51,451 nucleotides of DNA, taken from contig JAMPGL010000028.1 in the NCBI GenBank assembly GCA_023663945.1, positions 1 to 51,451 on the forward strand, in the 5' to 3' direction. Below are positions 15,236-23,865 of this stretch, piece by piece. Position 1 is the first letter of the stretch, and every line of letters begins with the position of its first letter. The translations under genes and the position numbers were made by a program. The stretch comes from Lachnospiraceae bacterium. Lineage in GTDB: Bacteria > Bacillota > Clostridia > Lachnospirales > Lachnospiraceae. The notes under the pieces are model-generated. The model was not told where the DNA came from. It worked only from the letters and a program-made list of their open reading frames with translations, and did not search any database.

Positions 15236-16273
15236 CTACTCTGCTCTTGCCATTGCCTGCTTAAAGTCTTTCTGGTCTGTAAAGATTTCATTGGTATACG
15301 GGTTCTTCTTCTGATCCTTCGCCCTCTTTAAGATTACGGCAAACACTGCAATATTCACGGCAATTGAGATTACGGAAATAACTCCTTGTGCGGCAGGATT
15401 TGCGGTTGTCGGCATTGCATCTCCAAACGCCGCGGCTCTGCCGCCTGCACCGTATACGGAAGATACGGTCGTAAAACGGCTTGCATCCTGGAACAGCGGG
15501 AATACCTGCGCAAACATACACCACATTGCCAGTGTGTTGGCACGGTTCTGAATCCAGCCTCCCTTATTCCAAAGTGCATTTGCCACGGTAGGCGCCAGCA
15601 GAAGCGCAAATCCGCAATACCATGAGTGGGTAGGAAGATTCAGGTAAGTATACTGGAAGTTCCAAATGTCGTAAGCCAGAATAAAGCACCATGTCATATC
15701 CGGCCAAAGCATATCCTTTTTATCTTTGGAGGAATAAATTCCCCACCAGCCGGTCATGCAGACAATGTTCAAAAGACCTGCAATTCCGTTTAAAATATTC
15801 CACCAGCCGCCGTAAAGCCATACGCCCTCGGAAGACTTCCACCAGCCGCCCATGATACTGCCAGCCCGGATTGCAGACTCGAAATCAGATGCAACTGCAA
15901 TCAAAATGTTAATTGCAACAATCACGAAAGGGAATACCTTAAACGCATGGGATTTTCCCAGCTTGCCCCAATGGTACTTGATAACCATAAAGCCGATACA
16001 TCCGGTAAGCGCAGCATAAAGCTTGGCGTAATGGAACCAGCTGTTCATATGTACGTAAGTCTGGTTATTCAACGCCCACTCCGCACCCTGAGCCGCTCCC
16101 ACATAAATAGCAATAAAGTAAATTGTCAGCGCGGCAGGAATTGCAAAGAAGCAAATGCTTCCGCCGACTTTGGTACGGCGTGCAATCTCATTCATAATGA
16201 TCAAGCCTGCAAACACCATCACCCAGCCTAAAATCTGCCAAAGAGTCCTTCCGTCATAAATTTGAAAAATCAT
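15236..16273 (-). CDS. DUF5692-like polytopic membrane protein
   Basis: The 345-aa protein has about eight or nine membrane segments and is very rich in Trp (for example GGWWKSSEGVWLYGGWW). It has His and Asp within or near membrane segments (NSWFHYAKLY, DFESAIRAG, LAYDIWNFQYTYLNLPTHSW). I believe it belongs to DUF5692, a family without known function. It is the last gene of a minus-strand operon with HypA, an iron-sulfur flavoprotein and HypB. By context it may be the membrane partner of the oxidoreductase or take part in metal/redox handling; that is inference. GAGGGAGAG precedes the start. Confidence 0.65.
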   Translation of the reverse strand: MIFQIYDGRTLWQILGWVMVFAGLIIMNEIARRTKVGGSICFFAIPAALTIYFIAIYVGAAQGAEWALNNQTYVHMNSWFHYAKLYAALTGCIGFMVIKYHWGKLGKSHAFKVFPFVIVAINILIAVASDFESAIRAGSIMGGWWKSSEGVWLYGGWWNILNGIAGLLNIVCMTGWWGIYSSKDKKDMLWPDMTWCFILAYDIWNFQYTYLNLPTHSWYCGFALLLAPTVANALWNKGGWIQNRANTLAMWCMFAQVFPLFQDASRFTTVSSVYGAGGRAAAFGDAMPTTANPAAQGVISVISIAVNIAVFAVILKRAKDQKKNPYTNEIFTDQKDFKQAMARAE

Positions 16274-16326
16274 AATCTCTCCCTCTTTCCTTTGTAAATT
16301 TCATATAGCATCTTTTCAAGCTTTCC

Positions 16327-16671
16327 TTAATATACCTCTATCTCTTTGATGTTAAATTCATTCCCCTGCAAAAGCCATGTTTCCGGGCTTTGGCAGTAGG
16401 GGCAGATTTTCCCGTACTCTACGGTAGGATAAGTCTGTCCGCATCCTTCGCAGTAGGTAACGGCAGGGAGCTGTTCCACAACCAGCTCCGCACCGTCAAA
16501 TAGTTCCCGCTTCTTTGCCGCCCATTTCCAACAGCTCTGCAGATAAGATTCAATCACCGTGGACACCTCGCCAAGCTCCAAAACCACCTTGGTAATGCCT
16601 TCCACTTTATTTTCCTGCGCAACCTTTTCCAGATTGTCCATAATATGAAATACAACCCCTAGTTCATGCAT
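16327..16671 (-). CDS. hypA: HypA nickel metallochaperone
   Basis: The 114-aa protein begins MHELGVV; the Met1-His2-Glu3 start is the nickel site of HypA. A zinc site is formed by two CxxC motifs (C74/C77 in CEGC and C90/C93 in CPYC). The longer frame to 16725 is rejected because it would destroy the N-terminal nickel ligand. HypA hands Ni to [NiFe]-hydrogenase large subunits, or to urease in some bacteria. Here it is in an operon with HypB, but no hydrogenase gene is present in the window. Confidence 0.9.
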   Translation of the reverse strand: MHELGVVFHIMDNLEKVAQENKVEGITKVVLELGEVSTVIESYLQSCWKWAAKKRELFDGAELVVEQLPAVTYCEGCGQTYPTVEYGKICPYCQSPETWLLQGNEFNIKEIEVY

Positions 16672-16767
16672 AACCTCATTCTGCCTCCATTGTCCAACTA
16701 ATCTCTGACATGCTCCGCAGACCACCCTTCAGACTTACAAAATCTGACAGCGCAAAATCCGCAGACT

Positions 16768-19554
16768 TTACTTGTTTTTAGAGGTAAACGTCAGCTTCAG
16801 GGACTGCTTGATCATATTCGGCAGCACATATTTCAGCTTGTCTTCGGATTTCACCATCTCCGAGCATCCCGGATTTTCTCTGTGAAGCGTGATCGCGTCA
16901 AATACGCACTTAGTCGTACAAACTCCGCATCCGATACACTTGTTGGGGTCAACCACCGATGCGCCGCATCCCAGGCATCTGGAAGTCTCCGCCTTCACCT
17001 GCTCCTCGGTAAGGGTATGGGACAGGTCGCGGAAGGAACGCATCTGCGCCTCCTCTGCCTTTTCCGGTCTCTGCCTGTCCGTATTATCGTAGCTGGCAAC
17101 ATAAATATCTTCCTTGTCCAGCTCAATAAAATCTCTCCGGTTTCTTCCGATGGTCAGCGTACAATGCTCATGGACAAAGCGGTGCAGGGAAATCGCGCCC
17201 TCACGCCCCGCCGCAATGGCATCAATAGCAAACTTTGGTCCGGTATAGACGTCACCGCCCACAAAAATATCCGGTTCTGCGGTCTGATAGGTCAGCTTAT
17301 CCGCAAGCGCACCGCCGTTGGGGCGGAGCTCCACCTTCGTTCCCTTTAAAAGGTCTCCCCAGATAATTCCCTGTCCAACGCTGAAGATTACCTCGGAACA
17401 GAGCACCGTCATGGTCTCACTCTCATCGTACAAAGGTGCAAATCTATGGTTTTCGTCGTACACACGGGTACATTTCTTGAATACTACGGCAATTGCCTTT
17501 CCGTCCTCCGTCAGGATTTCCTTCGGGCCCCAGCCGTTATTGATTGCAATCTTTTCTTCGGAAGCTTCCAGAATCTCCTCACGGCTTGCGGGCATCTCGT
17601 CACGGCTCTCCAGACAGAACATGGAAACATTTCCGTCTCCGCAGCGGACAGTGGTTCTTGCCGCATCAATCGCCACATTTCCGCCTCCGATCACAACCAC
17701 GTCTTTTCCAAGCGAGAACGCCTCTTTTTCGCCCACTTCCCTTAAGAAATCTACCGCCGTGTAAACGCCCTCTGCATTTTCACCGGGAACTCCGGCTTTC
17801 TTACCGCCCTGACAGCCGATTGCCACATAAAATCCTTTATAGCCCTGTTCTCTTAACTGCTGAATGGTAATGTCCTTCCCAACCTCAATGCCGCACTTGA
17901 TCTCTACGCCCATCGCCTTGATCACATCGATTTCCGCCTGAATCAAATCCTTTTCCAGCTTATAAGAAGGGATTCCGTAGGTCAGCATGCCTCCCGGAGC
18001 ATCACTCTTTTCAAAAATAGTGGGCTTATAACCTTTATCCGCCAAAAAGTACGCACAGGAAAGTCCCGCCGGACCTGAGCCGATAATGGCAATCTTTTCA
18101 TCAAAATGCCCTTTCAGGGAAGGGACGGTAGGCTTGGGAATATACCGAGTCTCGGCGTTCAAATCCCTCTCAGCCACAAAACGCTTCACTGCGTCGATTG
18201 CAACTGCCTCGTCAATGGTTCCGCGGGTGCAGGCGTCCTCACACCGGCGGTTGCAGATCCGCCCGCAGATTGCCGGAAGCGGATTATCCTTCTTGATCAG
18301 CGCCAGCGCATCCTCATAACGTCCTTCCTTGGCAAGCTGTAAATACCCCTGCACGGCAATATGCGCCGGGCATGCCGTCTTACAGGGTGCCGTTCCGGTA
18401 TCGTAACAGTTGATCCGGTTCACATCACGATAGTTGTGGGTCCACATATGTTCTCCCCACTTCTGCTCCGTAGGAAGAGGCATTTTGGGATAAACAACCT
18501 CGCTTCCATCCTTTTTGCAAAGCTTCTGCCCCAGCTTCACCGCGCCTGCCGGGCATGCCTCCACACACTTACCGCAGGCAACGCACTTTGACTTGTCCAC
18601 CTTTGCCACATAAGCGGAACGGGACATGTTAGGCGTATTAAAAAGCTGGGAAGTACGAAGGGCATAGCAGACATTGACATTGCAGTTGCAGATTGCAAAA
18701 ATCTTGTTTGCCCCGTCTATATTGGTAATCTGATGTACGAAACCGTTGTCCTCCGCCTGCTTAAAAATCGCAAGAGCTTCCTCCTTGGTAACATAGCGTC
18801 CATCCTTCTGGGTCTCCACCACGTAATCCGCCATGTCCCCCACTGCCACGCACCAGCCTTCCGGGTCGTCTGCGCATCCCTCGTCATGCTTCAGACGCGA
18901 ACGCCGGCAGGAACAAGGGCTTGCCGCATATTTTCCCTCGTACTTGCTGAGCCAGTAAGAAATATGTTCCAAGTCGATGGATTCACTTTCCATCTCAATT
19001 GCCTTTTCTACCGGAATGACATGCATACCGATTCCGTTGCCGCCCTCTCCCACAAAGGGGGTAACATGCTCCAAAGGCAGTCTTGACATATGCTCAAAAA
19101 ATAAAGTAACCTCCGGGTGCTCTTCAATCACCTGACTGTTCATGTTAAAAAATTCCCCTGAACCCGGCACAAACATGGGAAGTACATACTGCTTCTCATG
19201 ACGGGGATTCTCCCAGTTGTATTCCAGAAGCCCCTTTCTGGACATCTCCTTGAGCTTAGGCTCAAGTTCCGCTTCCGGAATGCCGGTAAGCTTTACCAGT
19301 TCAGGAAGCGTTTTGGGCTTGCGCACCCCCATTTTCAGCGCAATCTCCGCCTCTTCATCGGTGACAACCCCTGCCAGCCCCCAATATTCAGGATCATCTT
19401 GGGTAATCTTTTTGATTCCCAGCTTTTGGGGGATTCTGTCCGTGATCATCTTCCCCAGTTTCAGAATACTCTCACGGGGCGGCTCACTGTGGTCCGCCTT
19501 GTGCTCCGGATAAACATATTCCGGATAAAGTTCTTTGTCTAGCTGTTTCTCCAT
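16768..19554 (-). CDS. Iron-sulfur flavoprotein oxidoreductase (GltD-like core)
   Basis: The 928-aa multidomain protein has an N-terminal helical region with unusual Cys clusters (CSC at 214-216, C227, C235; C289, C291, C296). A ferredoxin motif C324-C327-C330-C334 follows, then the GltD-type Fe-S region (C391, C395, C430, C434, C438, C442). The FAD fold GSGPAG is at 492-497 and the NAD(P) fold GGGNVA at 623-628. The C-terminus has C860/C863 and a last ferredoxin motif C873-C876-C879-C883. The core resembles the glutamate synthase small chain and electron-bifurcating NfnB-type proteins, which use NAD(P)H. The long N-terminus and multiple clusters suggest an electron relay. It is flanked by hypB and hypA. 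Confidence 0.82.
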   Translation of the reverse strand: MEKQLDKELYPEYVYPEHKADHSEPPRESILKLGKMITDRIPQKLGIKKITQDDPEYWGLAGVVTDEEAEIALKMGVRKPKTLPELVKLTGIPEAELEPKLKEMSRKGLLEYNWENPRHEKQYVLPMFVPGSGEFFNMNSQVIEEHPEVTLFFEHMSRLPLEHVTPFVGEGGNGIGMHVIPVEKAIEMESESIDLEHISYWLSKYEGKYAASPCSCRRSRLKHDEGCADDPEGWCVAVGDMADYVVETQKDGRYVTKEEALAIFKQAEDNGFVHQITNIDGANKIFAICNCNVNVCYALRTSQLFNTPNMSRSAYVAKVDKSKCVACGKCVEACPAGAVKLGQKLCKKDGSEVVYPKMPLPTEQKWGEHMWTHNYRDVNRINCYDTGTAPCKTACPAHIAVQGYLQLAKEGRYEDALALIKKDNPLPAICGRICNRRCEDACTRGTIDEAVAIDAVKRFVAERDLNAETRYIPKPTVPSLKGHFDEKIAIIGSGPAGLSCAYFLADKGYKPTIFEKSDAPGGMLTYGIPSYKLEKDLIQAEIDVIKAMGVEIKCGIEVGKDITIQQLREQGYKGFYVAIGCQGGKKAGVPGENAEGVYTAVDFLREVGEKEAFSLGKDVVVIGGGNVAIDAARTTVRCGDGNVSMFCLESRDEMPASREEILEASEEKIAINNGWGPKEILTEDGKAIAVVFKKCTRVYDENHRFAPLYDESETMTVLCSEVIFSVGQGIIWGDLLKGTKVELRPNGGALADKLTYQTAEPDIFVGGDVYTGPKFAIDAIAAGREGAISLHRFVHEHCTLTIGRNRRDFIELDKEDIYVASYDNTDRQRPEKAEEAQMRSFRDLSHTLTEEQVKAETSRCLGCGASVVDPNKCIGCGVCTTKCVFDAITLHRENPGCSEMVKSEDKLKYVLPNMIKQSLKLTFTSKNK

Positions 19555-19646
19555 ACCTTCCTCCCTTGTCTCTATTTCTACTGACTGTCATTCCTGCCGG
19601 TCATTTCATGCATTTGCAGCAGAACACCTGCTGTCACTGCAATCAT

Positions 19647-20321
19647 CTACACAGGTTCACGCCAGTTTTTTACCTCTTCCACAAGCCAGTCTGTCCACTC
19701 CTTGATTCCCTCTCCGGTTCTGGCACAGATAGGAATGATCTTTGCCTTGGGATTGCGCATGTGAATGTATTCCCTGCACTTATCCATGTCAAAATCAAAG
19801 TAAGGAAGCACATCAATCTTGTTGACGAGAACCACGTTGCAGATGGAAAACATCAGCGGATACTTTAACGGCTTATCATGCCCCTCCGGCACGGATAAAA
19901 TCATGGCGTTCTTGGACGCCCCCGTGTCAAACTCCGCCGGGCAGACCAGATTTCCTACATTTTCTAGGATTGCCAGCTCCACATCACCGGTTTCCAGCCC
20001 CTCTAACCCCTGCCTTGTCATCTCCGCGTCCAGATGGCACATACCGCCTGTGTGAAGCTGAATCACCTTGGCACCGGACTCTGAAATGGTTCGGGCATCC
20101 ACATCCGAATCAATGTCCGCCTCCATCACGCCAATCTTCAAGGTGTCCTTCAATGCCTCAATGGTACGCATTAATGTGGTGGTCTTGCCGGAACCGGGCG
20201 AAGACATCAGATTTAAAAGGAATACTCCCTTCTCTTTCAGCTCTCCCCGAAGAAGCTCCGCCTGACGGTCGTTGTCTGCAAAGACACTTTGCTTAATCTC
20301 CAAAATCCTTACGTCCTTCAT
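19647..20321 (-). CDS. hypB: HypB nickel-incorporation GTPase
   Basis: The 224-aa SIMIBI-class GTPase has P-loop SPGSGKTTT (41-49), switch region EADIDSDVDA (about 67-76) and the dimer metal site C95-H96 with C127. Guanine specificity comes from NKID. It lacks the His-rich N-terminus of some HypB proteins. HypB hydrolyses GTP to drive Ni insertion with HypA. It is the first gene of the operon HypB - oxidoreductase - HypA - DUF5692, with GGGGGA upstream of its ATG. Confidence 0.9.
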   Translation of the reverse strand: MKDVRILEIKQSVFADNDRQAELLRGELKEKGVFLLNLMSSPGSGKTTTLMRTIEALKDTLKIGVMEADIDSDVDARTISESGAKVIQLHTGGMCHLDAEMTRQGLEGLETGDVELAILENVGNLVCPAEFDTGASKNAMILSVPEGHDKPLKYPLMFSICNVVLVNKIDVLPYFDFDMDKCREYIHMRNPKAKIIPICARTGEGIKEWTDWLVEEVKNWREPV

Positions 20322-20576
20322 TCGTTATCCCCCGTTTGCCTGCATGATTTATCTGCGCTTGTACCAAGTATAAATGCGGTACAAACAACTATAATAATTT
20401 TAACATCGGCTGATAAGTCCGTCAATATGGACGCTCTTACTTATCACGATAAACACATAAAAAGCTCCATATCCAAAAAGATGGACAATATCAGCGACTT
20501 TATGGTAAAATGTCGAATAGGAATAATAAGTCATATCGAAACCCTCTATATGTTATTTATTTTACCATTAAACTAA

Positions 20577-20603
20577 TGTAAAATGAATAAGAAATGTTTT
20601 ACA
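20577..20603 (+). promoter_or_regulatory. Inverted repeat in the leader of the RelA/SpoT-like operon
   Basis: TGTAAAA (20577-20583) and TTTTACA (20597-20603) are perfect arms with a 13-base spacer, ending 14 bases before the start codon. It could be an autoregulatory operator or a weak leader hairpin. The rest of 20322-20617 shows only short AT-rich repeats. Confidence 0.45.
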
Positions 20604-20617
20604 AATGAGGCTTTTAT

Positions 20618-21535
20618 ATGAATATTACAAAAGAACAATTTTTTGCAAAATATGGCATTTCAGAAAATCAATTATCAAATGCGCAATTATCTTGGGATGC
20701 GTTATGCGAAATAGCCGAAGATTACGAATTCAAAATTAAAGAATTTTATGATCCACTAAGACAGGATTTTATCAAAAATTATTTTCTGAATAAGGAAAAC
20801 GAAATCGGATTACAGTCCTACCGAAGCAGATGCAAAGCTCCGGAGCATGTTATCGAAAAAATCATACGCAAACGAAATGACAATTATTTAAAATATAAAG
20901 GCATCAACAAAGATAATTATTCTCATTATTTAACAGATTTAATTGGCGTCAGAGGATTATTATTATATCGGGAAGACTGGATAAAATTCCATGAGTATAT
21001 CATGCGCGAAATAAAACCCCGAGAAACTGGTTATATTAAAGACAGTGCACAGGATTATGTAAATGACGGGTCTATTTTTATGGCAGAAGAGCCTAAAGTC
21101 CATATTCGCACAGGAGATTATTACGAAATTTACGTAAACAGAATCCCCTTGGATAATATTTTAGATCACAAGCACTATCGTTCTATACACTATATTGTGA
21201 ATTATAAAGGTGCATATGTCGAAATTCAAATACGTACATTGTTAGAAGAAGGCTGGGGCGAAATTGATCATGACATTTTATATCCTCATAAATTAGATAA
21301 TCAAATGTTAAAAGAATTCTCCGAACTTTTAAACAGACTTGTCGGCATGGGCGATGAGATGAGTTCCTATTATAAACGCCTTGAGAAGGTTCCCGAGAAT
21401 GAATTTCTTTCCAAAAAACAAAGTATAAAAAAACCGTCAATTGATAGTTTACATTATATTCAAGGGCATAAGAAGAAAGGGCAGGAAAACTGCAAAACCT
21501 TTCACGATGTCATAAACTACATTATCAAAGAATAG
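20618..21535 (+). CDS. RelA/SpoT-domain (p)ppGpp synthetase-like protein, toxSAS candidate
   Basis: The 305-aa protein has the synthetase fold without an HD hydrolase domain. Motifs seen are YLTDLIGVRG (Asp107, Arg112), KHYRSIHY (Tyr187-His191, the guanine-stacking Tyr loop), VEIQIRTLLEEGW (Glu202) and EIDHDI (215-220). The catalytic positions known from RelSeq therefore appear intact. N-terminal (1-65) and basic C-terminal (255-305) extensions flank the core. Small alarmone synthetase toxins of this type make alarmones or pyrophosphorylate tRNA ends. Two small genes follow in the same operon (10-base gap, then overlap), suggesting an antitoxin or effector partners. GAGG is 7 bases before the ATG. 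Confidence 0.82.
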   Translation: MNITKEQFFAKYGISENQLSNAQLSWDALCEIAEDYEFKIKEFYDPLRQDFIKNYFLNKENEIGLQSYRSRCKAPEHVIEKIIRKRNDNYLKYKGINKDNYSHYLTDLIGVRGLLLYREDWIKFHEYIMREIKPRETGYIKDSAQDYVNDGSIFMAEEPKVHIRTGDYYEIYVNRIPLDNILDHKHYRSIHYIVNYKGAYVEIQIRTLLEEGWGEIDHDILYPHKLDNQMLKEFSELLNRLVGMGDEMSSYYKRLEKVPENEFLSKKQSIKKPSIDSLHYIQGHKKKGQENCKTFHDVINYIIKE

Positions 21536-21545
21536 GAGAAAAGAT

Positions 21546-21767
21546 ATGTCTCGTGTTAACGGAATTAGTGCAGATGCAATCACTGCTGGAAACAGGATGT
21601 TAGAAATGATTCGTAATGGTAAAGTAAACGAGCACATCATGACAAATAGCTCTTTATACCGCCACGAGGATATTGAGCATGCAGAAATGATTCAATATTC
21701 AGATTTTATCAAATCTAAATGGGGATATGACTTATTACAATTAAGCGGGAATAACACATATGAATAA
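21546..21767 (+). CDS. Small protein of the RelA/SpoT module
   Basis: The 73-aa soluble, mildly acidic, probably helical protein starts MSRVNGISADAI. AGGAG lies seven bases before its ATG. It begins 10 bases after the RelA/SpoT-like stop and overlaps the next gene by 8 bases. Its size and position fit an antitoxin for the synthetase, but no family is recognised. Confidence 0.65.
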   Translation: MSRVNGISADAITAGNRMLEMIRNGKVNEHIMTNSSLYRHEDIEHAEMIQYSDFIKSKWGYDLLQLSGNNTYE

Positions 21768-22326
21768 TATTGAATCATTATATATATCATACGAACCAAT
21801 ACTCCTAGAATTTACCGAGGAGAAAGTCCAGTCAAGGTATCAGAATATTTATCAGGAATTAGAGACTTTTATATCAGAATATTCTCTTACTGATAAGTTG
21901 AGAATTGATGAAACCTTGTTAACGCATGCTGTTTTTGATTATTATACTGATATCTCCCGCCTTAAAAAACTGCACCAGATTAAGAATGTCAATGAAATAA
22001 AAGTCTGTGCATACGAAAGTTTCTGGCTGCTGCGAAGACATCCTATCCAAATCACAATTAACCCTGCCGGAGAAGAAGCAATTGTTTTTGCTAATGAAAA
22101 ATTTTTTTTTTCAAAAATATCTCAATTTTTGATGCAGGAACATGTTAATGACGAGATTGATCCCGAGCATCGTAAAAGTATAATTAACTTTTTTGATATG
22201 CTTTACTACTACTTAAAATATCGGGATTGCAGTGCACAGATGTTGGAAATGTTTTTAATCAGCTTTAAAGCCGGAATTATCATAGGTGAAAATTGCGCCA
22301 ATCAGAAAAGAGACAGGGTCAGTTGA
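21760..22326 (+). CDS. Unknown protein of the RelA/SpoT module
   Basis: The 188-aa soluble, predicted mostly helical protein is rich in Tyr/Phe and acidic residues, with a central YESFWLLRRHPIQI motif and FFDMLYYYLKYRD. No family is recognised. It overlaps the 73-aa gene and has only a weak ribosome site, so it is probably translated by coupling. It ends inside an intrinsic terminator shared with the converging MATE gene. It is a candidate antitoxin or phage-sensing component of the three-gene module. Confidence 0.65.
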   Translation: MNNIESLYISYEPILLEFTEEKVQSRYQNIYQELETFISEYSLTDKLRIDETLLTHAVFDYYTDISRLKKLHQIKNVNEIKVCAYESFWLLRRHPIQITINPAGEEAIVFANEKFFFSKISQFLMQEHVNDEIDPEHRKSIINFFDMLYYYLKYRDCSAQMLEMFLISFKAGIIIGENCANQKRDRVS

Positions 22327-22350
22327 GTCTTTCGGCTAAACTGACCTTTT
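22317..22350. terminator. Terminator containing both convergent stop codons
   Basis: GGTCAGTT (22317-22324) and AACTGACC (22339-22346), followed by TTTT, form an 8-bp stem. The TGA of the plus-strand gene (22324-22326) and the TAG of the MATE gene (22336-22338) both lie within this 34-bp structure. Confidence 0.75.
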
Positions 22351-23733
22351 ACTTCGTCCCTTCACATCCAACGGATTCCACACCCCACGCACATAACAGA
22401 TTAAGAATAAGACAAACAACAGCAGATTATGCGCAATCATGCACCCCCAGGCCGCAACCAATCCAAGCCCAAGAAACTGGGTGCAGATTAAAGTCCCCAC
22501 GATGCGCACCAGCCACATGCCGATAATATTATAGACAAAGGGTTCTTTGGTCTTGCCTACGCCCATCATCATTCCCTCTATAATAATGGAAAATCCGTAA
22601 AAAGGTTCGGACACTGCAACCATCCGAAGGACTGTCGCTCCCAGCGAAATCACCGCATCATGAGCTGAAAACAATCCCATTAAAGCAGGCGCAGCCACAA
22701 AAAGACAGGCTCCCGATCCAATCATCAGAACCGTCTCTAACGGAATAAACATCGAGGCAAGGCGCTTCATCTTTTGCTCATCTTTCGCTCCATAGGCATT
22801 CCCCGCCAGCGTTGCAGCCGCCGTCTGCATCCCATATCCCGGGATGTAAAATGCCGACTCCACCGTATTGGCAATGGTATGTGCCGCCGTAGACACCTCC
22901 CCCAAAGAATTAATCATTGCCGCAAACGCCACATACCCCAGCGAAGTGCCGAAACGCTGTAACATATTGGGAAAAGCCACCTTCATACAAGGCTTTAAAA
23001 TCTGCATGTCCGGGGCAAACCTCTGTCCCCGCGGAGAAATCATCGGATGCCTCCACAGCACATAAGTGATACAGATTCCTCCGATGGTAAAAGAAACCGC
23101 ACTGGCAGCCGCGGCGCCGATAACGCCAAGCCCTGCGCCCCACATGGTAAAGTGCAGGGAAAAGAAACTGACCTCCCGCATCGGATAGATAAAAAGAAAA
23201 TTCAACGCCACATTGATTAAATTGACCAGAACTCCGATTTTCATCGGCGACTTGGTATCCCCCGCAGCCCGAAGCACCGTGCCGAAAATAATGCTGGCTG
23301 TTCTTGGAAGCATGGGAATATATAATATCAGAAAATAGGTTGACGCCATCTGCCGTATCCCCGGGTCAACCTGCATCCAGACCGGCACCATGCCGCTTAA
23401 GGATACCGTCAGGATTGTAAAGAAAATACCCAAAACGCATGTGACCAGAACCGCCTGCGAAACGGCACGTTTCGCGGCGGTTCTGTCGTCTGCTCCATAT
23501 GCTTTTGCAATGTAGGAAAGAAATCCCACGCCCACCGCTGAAATTGTACTGCCAATCAGCCAGTTAACCGTTCCGGTGGATCCTACTGCCGCAGTTGCCT
23601 GTGTACCCAGACTTCCTACCATTGCCGTGTCAATATATTGAACAGCCGTCTGCATCAACTGCTCCAGCATCGTCGGCCACGCAAGGGCAAGAATCGTAAT
23701 CAGCATACTGCGCCCAGATTCATTGTTCTTCAT
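22336..23733 (-). CDS. MATE family multidrug/metabolite exporter
   Basis: The 465-aa inner-membrane protein has twelve predicted helices in two homologous halves (for example PTMLEQLMQTAVQYIDTAMVG near the start and NMLQRFGTSLGYVAFAAMIN in the second half). This is the MatE duplication of Na+ or H+ coupled exporters (DinF/NorM superfamily). It begins with AGGGGA nine bases upstream. It is monocistronic and converges on the RelA/SpoT module. Substrate unknown. Confidence 0.9.
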   Translation of the reverse strand: MKNNESGRSMLITILALAWPTMLEQLMQTAVQYIDTAMVGSLGTQATAAVGSTGTVNWLIGSTISAVGVGFLSYIAKAYGADDRTAAKRAVSQAVLVTCVLGIFFTILTVSLSGMVPVWMQVDPGIRQMASTYFLILYIPMLPRTASIIFGTVLRAAGDTKSPMKIGVLVNLINVALNFLFIYPMREVSFFSLHFTMWGAGLGVIGAAAASAVSFTIGGICITYVLWRHPMISPRGQRFAPDMQILKPCMKVAFPNMLQRFGTSLGYVAFAAMINSLGEVSTAAHTIANTVESAFYIPGYGMQTAAATLAGNAYGAKDEQKMKRLASMFIPLETVLMIGSGACLFVAAPALMGLFSAHDAVISLGATVLRMVAVSEPFYGFSIIIEGMMMGVGKTKEPFVYNIIGMWLVRIVGTLICTQFLGLGLVAAWGCMIAHNLLLFVLFLICYVRGVWNPLDVKGRSKRSV

Positions 23734-23865
23734 TTCATGAGTCCCCTAAAGCGCTGTACTTATGGTATGATTATACCAGCCGCCTTCCCCCGTGGCAAGA
23801 AGCCGGAACCTGAAAATGCAGGGTGGCGAAACCGCAAAGTTAAACTGTCGTAAGCAGGCAGCCCA

